From Phialocephala subalpina (lineage: Eukaryota > Ascomycota > Leotiomycetes > Helotiales > Mollisiaceae), in the NCBI GenBank assembly GCA_900073065.1, contig FJOG01000003.1, positions 2,468,632 through 2,532,631 of the forward strand: DNA of 64,000 bases, given 5' to 3'. Position numbers and translations under genes: made by a program. The notes under the pieces were generated by a model. The model was not told where the DNA came from. It did no database searches and was given only the letters and a program-made list of their open reading frames with translations. This document shows, piece by piece, positions 35,948 to 46,132 of the stretch (position 1 is its first letter; each line of letters begins with the position of its first letter).

Positions 35948-37938
35948 CTAAAATACCCTGTGGTATAATTTGCTCGCCCACGACCGAGACGAATAAACAT
36001 TTTCATCCCTCGCCGCCTTTTCCTCTTCAATTTTACTGAATTCGTCTGCCAAGTTGATTTCCTCGAGAGGGATAATGCTCGACTTGTAGAAGAAAAACCG
36101 GAAGAAGATGTAAAGACCTGAAATGCTTTGATTAGCCTCTCAAAGTCCCGCAACATGTTGGGACATTGACTTACTTGCAAATATAGGAATGTTAATGTAG
36201 TTGCTTAAGAAGCCAGTAGCAGTGAAACCTCCAGGGAAGAAGATATCAAACCCTAAAAAAAGGGGTCAACTTTTGAATTAATATTAGACAATGAGCTCGT
36301 ACCAGAGAAGAATATGATAACAATAAGAGAAAACATCGTGGTCCAAGATAAGTAGGGTTGGAAGGGACTTTGGTATCGAAGCTCTAAAACCTATTAGTTG
36401 CTATTGAATTTCTGGCCAGCGTCAATACTCACTATCTCGAGAATATCCTTGAACTTGCATGGCCCAATAAAACCTCAAATAAGTCCACTCGATAACAACC
36501 CAGCTGGTGAGGCCAGACACAGTCGTGATATTCACAAACCATCCAAAGACAATCGAAGAGTTGGTCCCGACACTCAAGTACACCAGCGGCGTGAGGAGTA
36601 ATGAAGCTGCCACCGCCAGGTAAGGTGTTCCGAAGCGGTTACATTTCTGAAAGAATTTCGGGGCTTGGCCATCTTGACTGAGTCCATATAGGATTCGAGA
36701 AGCGAGGAATATACAGGCGGAGCCTGAGCTGAATGCTGAGGTACAGACTACGGCATTGATGATTGAGGGGAGGACTTTGATTCCTGCTCTTTGGAAAGCG
36801 ATTACAAAGGGTGACTGTTGAGCCGTTCCAGTTGAGTTTTGCAGAAGTTTGTCATCGTACCGCCTTGCTTTGGTCAGAATATCGGTTTAAAAGAGATAAG
36901 AAGAGATGTACATACACAATCAATCCAACCACAAAAATACTCAGGACATAGAAGAGCAAAACTCGATAGAATGTCTTCTTGGTAGCTTGAGGGATGATCT
37001 TTCTTGGGTTGGCAGTCTCAGCTCCGGCAAGAGTGGTCACCTGAATATTGCCATAACTAAAAGCAGCTGAGATGAGGATACTCCAGATTGCCAGGAACCT
37101 CCCGGTAGTGCCCCCTACAAGATACTCATTGAAAGCTCCGGGGTCTCTCCAGTATCTGAACCCGATTCTGTCATAGTCTGGACCGCCGCCTAGATCAACG
37201 ACAATCCCAGCGATGATCAGGCCTATGATCAAGGCTATCTTGATGCAAGCGAAGATGACTTCTGACTTTCTACCAGTCAATAAGTTCTCAGAGAAGAAGG
37301 GACATTCATACCTCTCCATAGATACGAACACCACAGAAATTGATGATCGTGATTACTACAATGAATATACTCAGCCAGACAGCAGGGTTGATGTCATCTC
37401 TCCAGAATTGGATGACAGTAGCAGCCGCACTAAGCTCGGCTGGACAAGTAATTGCAAGTGAGTACCCTTCATCTGTTCAGCAGTAGCTCTTCAGCAGGAA
37501 CACGAGACTGACAGAAGTTCCATCCAATAGCAGCACCCATAGCAGGATCAATGAACTTTGTAGCATGGCGAACAAATCCACCTGTCAAAGGCATGAAAGC
37601 TGAGAGCTCCCCAGAAGTGAAGGACACTCCAGATGTGATTGCACCCATGAATATATAACCTAGAAGAGCACCTACTGGACCTGCTCTTGCTATGGCTTTC
37701 CCTGAGGCAAGAAACAGTCCGGTTCCCTAGACGTCTCATGTGAGTGTCTTGAGCTGCAGAACGAGATCGGCTGATAGCGAAAACTCACGATCATCCCTGC
37801 GATTGCAATCATGTTGATATGCCGACCTTTGAGGTCCCTCCTGATCCCCTTTGCCGCCTCATGGTGCGACCCTTTCTCAACGTCACATTTTGGCGTTTCT
37901 ACTGTGGGTGTCTTCGATATAGCATCGTCGGCAGCCAT
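35948..37938 (-). CDS. Amino-acid permease (APC superfamily)
   Basis: Eight exons (37789-37938, 37513-37726, 37312-37472, 36916-37265, 36433-36863, 36303-36383, 36175-36252, 35948-36117) encode 544 residues with about 12 membrane helices. This is a plasma-membrane amino-acid/proton symporter of the fungal YAT/AAP type (family knowledge). The signatures are RHINMIAIAGMIGTGLFLASG at the first helix, GYIFMGAI, GGFVRHATKFIDPAMGAAIGWNF, FGDxxxF-like TPAELSAAA, the NPRKIIPQATKKTFYR loop, GSACIFLASRILYGLSQDGQAP, and the LRYQSPFQPYLSW loop before the last helices. Two splice sites are unusual: a 40-bp intron (37473-37512, gtcagt donor) and one with an AAG acceptor (37266). The substrate cannot be told from sequence. 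Confidence 0.88.
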
Positions 37939-38383
37939 GATTGTCGTGATTGGCGATACAGGACTTTGGTGAAGGAGCCTGCGCTGCCTCTCTTTCAAGT
38001 ACTACCGAACCCAGCACAAGAAAGTTTATCATTCAGTGATACCAACCTTCCATTTATGTATCATGTTTAAAGCTTCGACAATAATTCTCGCTCTCTCCTC
38101 TGTAACGCCGTTATCTCTCAATCTCTCTGTGCTATCTCTTGAAGCAAAAGTGGGGTGGTACGACAAAGTGAAAGATCGCCGGCCGGCGTCCTAGGATATC
38201 ATATGCGAGGGAGAGACCGTGCTGAGTAATAAAAATGATTTCTTGTAGCTCGATTGACATTTTCGGTACGATAATGCCCGTTTCCATTCTATCGTTGAGC
38301 AATCTTCCCATTTGAGGAATTGTTTCGTTATGAGACAATAGCATCTTTGGAAACGAGCCACACAACGGCTCTAGACTGCCAAC
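37939..38383. other. Intergenic, no gene seen
   Basis: Upstream region of the permease gene and of the broken small gene that follows. Nothing recognisable. Confidence 0.4.
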
Positions 38384-38840
38384 ATGTCGGAAACGATCCA
38401 GACTGGAAGTGCAGACAAAATCAAACAGCCTGCAAAAGCTGCGCATATTAACATGATGGTGGATACCGTCATTGCAAATATGACTCCAGAAGCCCTCCGT
38501 TCAATCATGAGAGGCATCCTGGTTGCCGACACAACTTTCCCCGCTGTCTTTCTTGAACAATCAAAACAACATCTCGAGAAGACAAAATCAACAACCAACA
38601 CCAGCCAGCTGTTCACCCCAAAGGCATCTTCAGCGCCACCACAGCCAACTCCAGGTTTTGACGGGACGAGAAAAAGAGCTTGGTGCTTGATGGGATGTGG
38701 CCTTGGATTCGAAAGAGGCGACAGCGACAGGAAGGAGGGAGAGACTTGAAATGTTGGACGCATTGGAGAAGTGTCAGGCGAAGGCTGAAGCTGCAGGAAT
38801 ATATTTCTGCTTTGAGAGAGGTCTTGCATGTTTGGAGTAA
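38384..38840 (+). pseudogene. Small conserved fungal protein, apparently broken by an internal deletion
   Basis: The first frame reads MSETIQTGSADKIKQPAKAA, then MTPEALRSIMRGILVADT, then a linker and GFDGTRKRAWCLMGCGLGFE. It resembles a small fungal family whose members continue with about 40-60 more residues and a C-terminal helix. Here the frame runs into junk and stops near 38749. The typical end (LEMLDALEKCQAKAEAAGIY, then FCFERGLACLE) lies in another frame, ending at the TAA 38838-38840. No intron joins the two halves, since possible donor and acceptor pairs are less than 40 bp apart. The family has no known function. The deletion is an inference from remembered relatives. Confidence 0.5.
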
Positions 38841-39644
38841 GATCTCAAAATGCAAATTCAACAGCATCAAATCGCAGAACTCCAAGATATCAAAAACAAC
38901 AGGCCATGAAACTTGAACCGTCGAAATAGTTGTATTGCAACCCCAGAAAGACCCCAAGCAGTGCAACTCATCCACGTGACAGGATTTCAAAATCACCGGT
39001 CGGCGTCTCAACCTCTTTACCTACCAATGCTTGCAATACATAGATACGAGAATACGGTGTAGTATTCCACGTCCCAAACCAGCTCACTCAAGCCGCTTTA
39101 AGACTTTCCTGGAACTCAAAGGAACGACCACACTCACGTAGCTTCAGCATTTTCAATCTCCCAACCTTGCCAGGACACTCCAGAGGACGAGCGGGGCGGG
39201 GCGGAGATACTGGAGGACTCGGTTTCGGCCATTCCTCGATGAAAGTGATTCGGGAATCTCCAGGCGAGGCTGGGAGATTGAAAACTCACGCGGCGGCTCA
39301 AAGTCAATTCCATCAAGTTGTCGTCGCAACTTTAAAAGTGCCGTGTCCCTGAGAGATTGGGCACCAGCAACGATATTCAAGCCATGCGCCTTCGTAAGTG
39401 CTGGTATTGCAAATTGTTACCGTAGCAGTCCAACTCGTGATCTCCAGTGCACTCAGGCACAGAAAGTTGTGTATGGAAGGCCTCCTCTCCACGCTTAGTC
39501 GCTCAGAAAAAGGAGGTGAACCTGCTATTAGCGAAGAGAAATGGAAGCGATGCCAAAGAAAAGAAAAAGGGGGGAGGGGAGGGGAGGATCCGCAGAGGAT
39601 AGTCGAAGCTGTGACGCATGATTTGAAAGGCACATAGATTCCCT
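38841..39644. other. Intergenic region containing an inverted repeat and a G-rich run
   Basis: It contains the inverted repeat at 39150-39284 and a G-rich run at 39569-39588 (G6, G4, G4 and GG separated by single A bases), just downstream of the polymerase gene stop. No gene was found. Confidence 0.4.
39150..39284. repeat. Inverted repeat with 22-bp arms
   Basis: The left arm 39150-39171 (TTTTCAATCTCCCAACCTTG...) and the right arm 39263-39284 are inverted and match at 20 of 22 positions. They flank a 91-bp GC-rich centre. This could be a small MITE remnant or a hairpin. Confidence 0.5.
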
Positions 39645-41791
39645 CTACTCTTCAAAGCTATGGAAACGCTCATGCGCTGGCATTGCAAATGCAGGCATGA
39701 CAGCACCGCACTCACTGCATTTCTCCTGGCCTTCATCTGCGTCCTCATCGTCTTCCCATATGCCTTGCTCTTCGACCGACGTCTGCGTAGGCTGTATAGC
39801 ATCCTCCGAGCCATTCATAATGCTATCCAAAACCTCATTTCCAGCACTTGGATCTGTTTGTTCAGTACTATGCGACTCGTTCTCTTCGGCTACCGGTAGT
39901 GGGTCTGGCGGGATATCTTTGTCCTCGACTTTCCACTCCTTCAGGACTTCCTCCTGTCTCTTGAACATTCGTCCGATGTCTCGTCCGCCACCTTTCCCAT
40001 CTTCACTTGCCGTTTCGACCATATTCGTTACACCGATGTTGACCAAGCTCAAGTTCCAACCTCGAGGAGATGGATGAAGTTTTCGGAACATGGGGACCAA
40101 AGTTTCTTGGACAAGCTTCTCGATAATAGACTCGAATTCCTCCCTGAGGCTGAAGACGAAACCTGGCAAGGGTCCAGACCTAGATATCCTGTTGAAAGGG
40201 CGACTCCTAGTACCATCGGCATTCAAAGGTGGGCGTGGTCTCGTAGATAGACGAACAGTCTTGGGATGAGCAATCCATCGTTTGCCGATCACTGAATCGG
40301 GATCATCGTCATGCTCTAAGAGATCTGTATGCATCCTTTTGAGGAGACTTGTAGCAAGAATCCGAAGCTCCTTTAGGACTTGAGGCATGGTATCCAGACG
40401 AATGTAGGAGTCCTCAATGCTAATTTGAGTTGGCACTTTCTTGGCTTGTTGGACGTCCGTGTCATCAACACCGTTCATCAGATTCCATGCCTTACCTCCG
40501 ATGCCTCTCTCGGCTCCAGGACCACCTAGGATCTTCTCGAGGAGTTCGGGCCCCATTCCAGCAAAGAGACGAACATCTCTGACAGTAACGGACTCTTTCG
40601 TGCCGCCGTAGATAAGGCCGGTCTCAAAATCTGCAGGTCGTGAAAGTACATGGTTACGAATCCGCTGTGACATTTTGAAGCCAATTCCGGGAACCTTGCC
40701 AACGTCATGGCTATCAATAAACGTCGTAACATTGCTTTCCATACCGCTCTGAACATCTCGTTCGGAAATAGCATACGGTGGGAGAAGGGTAGTCTGGTCT
40801 TTCGGCTTATTCAGGTTGCCAACAAGTTTGCTGAGAATCTTGTTGGATGAGATCCCTACTGTGGATGTATAGCCTTTCTGTTCCTCGAGAGCCCACCTAA
40901 GATGTTGTGCCAGATGAGAGCCTAATGTAAGCCGAGTCATGAGGTTATTTTCGGCATCTTGATTCGGGTTGGCCGACGTAATCGGCGTCCCAAATACTTG
41001 TCCGGCTATTTTTGTCGCATTAAAAGAGAAGCCGGTGGTCGGATCGTCTCGCTGCAATTGGAAGAACGAGTGCTCAAGATCATGAGGGTTGAGCAGACTG
41101 ATGTTGAAGTCCACAATGTCCGTCAGATCCATCCACACCTCGTCAAAGCCCAACCTCTCTACCTTTCCGCTCCAGGTAAATGCAGCCAAGAAGTTATATA
41201 AAGCTTTCGAGGCATCACGAAAACGTCCCAGCTCTTCTCCAAGAACGATTACTACATCAGGTACGATTTTCTTGGCTTCGTTTATGAGTTGTAGTTTGTG
41301 GAGGCCTCGGCGTCTGGCTTCGTACTGCGGGAAATCTCGGAGTTAGTATTACTTCTTTCAGATAAGTTTCATGAGGGATAGGGCTGAATGAAGAGGAGGA
41401 AGTATGTTTCGGGAGATGAACTATGTCTCACGCATCCTGAAGCAATCCAAATAGAGAAGAATTAATTTGGAGAATACCCACGTTACACGTAACAATTATT
41501 TGTTTCTTGTCCAAATTAGAGATGGTATGAGGGCTGATGATGGATTATGAATGTTGTTACCTGTTGCACAGCCTGAAGGAGTCAGCATAAGTCCAACTGA
41601 AGGTCTCGTGTTCACTGACCAGCGGTACTGATTTCAGACTTGGGTTCTCATTCTCAAAGACCGAGGCGTAAAAGCAGTCGTAGTCCTAATCTTATCAGCC
41701 GTGGACGGGCTGATTGTGGCATTGAAGCACTGACAAAATGTATAATGAGCCTGTCGTCGCGTCTCTTCTGCGGCTTCGCGCCCAGCATCAT
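39645..41791 (-). CDS. Y-family DNA polymerase, iota-like, with C-terminal zinc finger
   Basis: Five exons (41735-41791, 41620-41685, 41561-41572, 41482-41505, 39645-41324) encode 612 residues. The protein is a translesion polymerase acting in the nucleus. The catalytic N terminus reads LIIHFDYDCFYASVFE, then PLAVQQKQIIVTCNYEARRRGL, which is the polymerase-iota pattern, then VVIVLGEELGRFRDASK and VERLGFDEVWMDLTD with the acidic pair. A helix-hairpin-helix (GKVPGIGFKMSQRI) and the little-finger region follow. The C terminus is acidic and ends in a probable ubiquitin-binding zinc finger (C-x2-C at CSECG, then H-x3-H at HERFH). Exon 3 is a 12-nt micro-exon encoding AVQQ and exon 4 encodes KQIIVTCN in 24 nt. 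Start: MMLGAKPQKRR. Confidence 0.9.
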
Positions 41792-43203
41792 GGAGGAGGG
41801 GGCTAAACCAAGATTCGCAATTGTTCTGACGTCGCATCCTCTCCGCAGGCAGATGATTCAGTGCCGAGAACACTCAGCGTGGGAGATGATGCGTTGGAAA
41901 CAACCAGACTGAGTCGAAAGGCATGAAACAAAGTTGCGAGTACGAATCCGGTCACGATGATGCAGCCTCGTTCACACAACCTAAAAATACTTGGATGCCT
42001 CAGGATGGGAGATTTAAGCTCGGAAGCTAAACCTAGTGAAGATCTAGCGAATTTCAGGGTCCGGATCATCGCGAGGTCTGGAATTCGGCAACCGACTTTT
42101 CCTCCTCAACACTCCCACTCCTCCACCAGAACACCACCGACAGCCTCATCCTCTCCATCCATGGATATCCGCCGTTGCATTGATTCTGGTTGTACTTCCC
42201 TATTTATTTTCTGCTCCTTTTGTTCCGCTGTCTCTTCCTCCAAGATGTCCTTCGTGCTCCCAATACGCCTTTCGTCTCATCGTGTCCCAGCGGGCAGGGT
42301 CTCACCTCACTCATCACGCCTCTTCCCGCCGCTTCCCAAGGTCGTCCAGATCAGCTACGAATCATTCTCAGATCTGTCCGCCACATGATCGTCCCGATGT
42401 CGACGAGTTTCTGTGGCTCTTTTCTTAGGTTTCGGCGTCTGCGAGTGGCCCAACAGTTCCGAGGGCGTCAAAAAATAGTCGCCTACCCCCATCCTCGTCC
42501 AGCCCTTTGCCGCACGGTCTCAGTGTGTTTGCGGTCTGCAGCAGGGGCTCGAGCAGGTCCCGAAATAGGATTGGCCTAATTATGGATGCGGCGTGCAGAT
42601 GCTTCTAACCAGAACAGACCCCTCGCTGACCTCTGCCAATCATCCTGGTGTGACTGAACGGGTCCCGCTCGCATAGGGCCAACGAGGGGCCAACGAGGGG
42701 CCAACCACCAGCAGACCTACCCCAGCGCTTCTACCACCAACAGAATCGTAAATACCTCGATGCAGGCATTTTGCTCTCTTTTTCTTGCTCTCTCCCGTCC
42801 ACTCTGATTGCGGTTTCTCGATATAACCCATCACACCGCGCTTGAGAAGCCTAAATTGTTTCCGGCGCCCGCATTATCATCTCATCACCTGCATTAGATC
42901 ATTTTTGGCAATTCCCCCACCAGTGCCACAAGGCTACCCGCTACCGTCGATCAAAAGCTTCATCATACATAAGCGGACGCTGGTCTCTTAATTGTCCCCT
43001 CCATTACTCTATATTGTCTTATCCATTGTACTACTTCACCTCTTGCTATTGTCGAGTAGTTCATCCGGGGTCGAGACACAATCGGAACACACCGAATACC
43101 CTCGGACCTTGACAACGACAAGGTAAAACACCTGCCAGATCTCTGGATCTTGGCTTGGCCTTCGATGATGCTTGCTCCTGTTAGGACGTGCCCATCAGTC
43201 ATC
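41792..43203. other. Divergent intergenic region
   Basis: Shared upstream region of the polymerase gene and the nuclear low-complexity gene. Near 42680-42710 the word GGGGCCAACGA repeats two to three times. Open frames up to 143 codons (41957-42388) look like chance. Confidence 0.4.
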
Positions 43204-44481
43204 ATGTCGTTCAATTCATCACAATCATCGCCTCCTAAGAGACCACGGCTCTCTCTTCAGATCAAGACGCCAGCCACACCACAAGTTCTGGGGAAGTCCG
43301 TCACAGCATTGAAGGCAGATATCGACCCTTCATCTCCCACAGCATTCAACACATTATCGAATGCCTATGCCGCAGCCATCGAGAACTCGTCACCGAAGAC
43401 AGCAAGACCATTATCAGACAGCAAGTCAGGAAAGCCTACCTTCTTACGGCTAGAGACATCGAATGTCAGCAGCGCAGATAAGGAATATGTTCATCCATCA
43501 CAACGAACACAAACACCAGGACCCTTCTCAATCACCTACCCAGACACACCTACCTCGGCATACTCACATACACCCATCACGACACAACCAGAAACCGAAG
43601 GTTTACTAAAACCCACGTCAGCCGCGAACTCCTTCACATTCACACCACCACAATCAGCTGGCTCCGATCAATCAGCACCACGAGTCTTCACATTCGCCGC
43701 AAACGATGGCGCCCAAGCTTCGCCGAGAACACCACGAACACCAAGAAGACGGATGACAATCGGTAGTCAATACCAAGCAGCACCCTACACACACCCGCGC
43801 TCCCTCCACAGTATCCTCCGCAACTCACCACTCCCTCCACGCACTTCCGCAACACCAGCAACTCCAAGTCGCATGTCCTTGCGTCTCGCGAGCCGCGCAG
43901 CAAAGAAAGTTGGCTATAACGACCCTTTAACACAAACCATCACCACAAACAAATATGTAAAATCGCATATTGACCTCCTCGCTGAGGAATCCCCATACTC
44001 AGCAACAGATCCTGAAGCTGAGAAGCTGGGAACGTTGGACCTGACGATGGCATACACTGGCGACGAGACGAGAGATGGTGGGCAGACGCCTGGGCCGTTT
44101 GAAGAGATGCGGAGACGGATGGCGGAAAGTGGGCTCGAGACTCCAGGAGCAAAGAAGCGGAAGCGGAGAGAGAAGAAGCGGAAGTGGGAATGGACAATTT
44201 CCAGCGCTGAGGGAGAGGAGGAAGAAGAGGGTAGAGAAGCAATGGGGAGAACACCTCTCACAGCAGTGTCTTCTACGCCTATAACGGCGGTCAGGAGAGG
44301 GGCGTCTGTATCTGAGGGAGATATGTCAGAGTCAGAGCCAGAAGAGCGCTATATGCCATCTGTCTCTGAGGATTCTGAGATGTCAGATGATAGGGAGGAG
44401 TGGGGTGGATCTGTGAGGTCGGAACCGGAAAGAGGGCTGGACGATGAAGATGCAAGGCCAAGAACGGCGCAGAGTCTGTAA
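43204..44481 (+). CDS. Ser/Thr-Pro-rich, probably nuclear protein of unknown function
   Basis: A single-exon gene of 425 residues from MSFNSSQSSPPKRPRLSLQIKTPATP. I do not recognise a folded domain. The N terminus has a basic PKRPRLSLQIKTPATP motif, typical of a conserved fungal family. The body carries many SP/TP sites (TPGPFSITYPDTPTS, SPRTPRTPRRRMT) suited to proline-directed kinases. Near residue 320 there is a strong nuclear-localisation-like run (KKRKRREKKRKW), and the C-terminal quarter is acidic. The open frame extends upstream to 43150, but ATG 43204 follows GTCATC and starts the conserved part. An uncharacterised chromatin or cell-cycle role would fit, but this is a guess. Confidence 0.75.
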   Translation: MSFNSSQSSPPKRPRLSLQIKTPATPQVLGKSVTALKADIDPSSPTAFNTLSNAYAAAIENSSPKTARPLSDSKSGKPTFLRLETSNVSSADKEYVHPSQRTQTPGPFSITYPDTPTSAYSHTPITTQPETEGLLKPTSAANSFTFTPPQSAGSDQSAPRVFTFAANDGAQASPRTPRTPRRRMTIGSQYQAAPYTHPRSLHSILRNSPLPPRTSATPATPSRMSLRLASRAAKKVGYNDPLTQTITTNKYVKSHIDLLAEESPYSATDPEAEKLGTLDLTMAYTGDETRDGGQTPGPFEEMRRRMAESGLETPGAKKRKRREKKRKWEWTISSAEGEEEEEGREAMGRTPLTAVSSTPITAVRRGASVSEGDMSESEPEERYMPSVSEDSEMSDDREEWGGSVRSEPERGLDDEDARPRTAQSL

Positions 44482-46132
44482 ATGACGATTCAATGGTTGT
44501 ATATATACACCGGATGCAACAGGACGGGATTCCCGCAATAAAAGTTTGAGGACTACCTCACAGCAAGCTCTTTTCTCCCCGCTTCAAAACGATGACGTGT
44601 GAGACATGATGCTACACTCTCAACTGTTGTTGTTTAGGAGCAGCAATTGATGCATCAAGCTCCTTCAACATCACCCATGAAAATGAAAGACGAAGGACAA
44701 GAAAGTTGGGACATGGAGGCGGGAGAGAAGAAGAGAGCATGACCTCGGCGGGCTTCTCTTACGGAGCTACGACAATGAGGAGCGGAATCCCACTCGCAGC
44801 TGAACCAGCAACATCATCTCCTAGTGCCTCCCCTCACCAATCGGGATAACTTCTATCTCGACCAGCAAACCACCGTTTTCAATTCAGGATATATGAAACC
44901 CGAAGACTCGAGAAAGCTCCAAGGTGACATTTTAGAAGATCTCCATTGTCGGTCGGCCCTAGTCACCTCATTCCTCCCATCCCAGCCAACCTGGTCATTC
45001 GCCCAGGCCTCTCGACTTACTTCCGCTCCTTCGTGAGGATTTAGCCGTATCAATCAAGGAGGCACAGGAATGGCGGGCGAGGAGCAGGGAGGAGCAAGGA
45101 AGGGAGAGGAGGACAGGGGAGGAGAATGGAGGAGAGGGGAGGAGGAGGAAGAAGACGTATCGGAAAAGGAAGCCGGAACTTGGAAGACAGTGGCAGTGAA
45201 GAAGTGGAGCACGGCAGTCATATTCCCATTGTACGACAGCATGTCAAAGATTCTGCGCAACAGCTCAGGAAATTGACGGAAGTGAACAACACCCGCCTCC
45301 GCCACCGGCAGTGCCATCATTCGCGAATACTCCATTCCTACCGAGCAATGAACTTGCCTCGAAGTCTTAGTCTATCTTGGGACCATCGTCGTCGCGAGCT
45401 GGATTTATATAGAAACTCGGCTCCTGTTCCTTTTCTCCTAAGTTATAGAGCATTTGTATCAATGCCCCTCTTTTTGTCAATATCCCTTTTTTTTTCAACT
45501 CCCTATACCAACTGCTGCGCGGGAGTCTGAGATGGGGCGGTGGAGGACGTAGAAGCTTTGCCCTCTTTAAATAATCAGGCAATCAAAACACGTGCTCCTC
45601 CACTCGTCTCTCGAATCAGTATTACCGCTATCCGAAGACGGACATTGTAATCGCAAACTGGTAGCAAAACTATGACCTTTGTAGAGAACATTCATACCAA
45701 GCGAAACAGACAGACAATTCGGGTTCGACCGACTAGAAACAATTGTCCAGTTTCGAGACTGGCAATCTTGATGACGGGTGTCAAGTTGGCACTCAACTTT
45801 CGATAGAGGTTGACAAAGGTGATGAAGGCAGGATCATGTTTCCAGCCGCCACTTTTGGTACTTCGGTGCTGATATACAGTTTCCACATGCAAATTGAGTT
45901 CTTGCAAGAAGCAGTATACCGGATTGAGTGCAATATATCGAACGTGATCAATTTCTCCATTTGTGTCATGAAGTTGTCGTCAATGTTCATGTTGAACGTG
46001 GCATTATGGCACATTGATTTAATGTTGATAGTTGATGTAATTCGTGTCTCGTACTCAGCGCATCTAGTTCTCTAGCTTTTAACATTCCGATCTTAACCCG
46101 AAAGGAAACAGCATAGTATTCAGCGTGAAGGT
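44482..46132. other. Intergenic region with a purine tract
   Basis: 3' flanks of the nuclear-protein gene and the dehydrogenase gene. A strongly purine-rich G/A tract spans about 45069-45155. The open frame across it (45070-45276) is low-complexity Glu/Gly/Arg and not believable. No gene was found. Confidence 0.45.

Noticed and set aside
35914..36180. Minus-strand open frame of 88 codons
   Set aside because: It is a wrong-frame reading of the last exons of the amino-acid permease, which end at 35948 when spliced correctly.
38371..38829. Minus-strand open frame of 152 codons
   Set aside because: Antisense shadow of the broken small fungal gene; no known pattern.
39569..39588. G-quadruplex candidate
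   Set aside because: Only three G runs of four or more plus a final GG, so it does not meet the usual four-run pattern.
41957..42388. Open frame of 143 codons in the divergent region
   Set aside because: Ser/Pro/Phe-rich reading of a pyrimidine-rich upstream sequence; no similarity.
45070..45276. Glu/Gly/Arg-rich open frame
   Set aside because: Simple translation of a purine tract.
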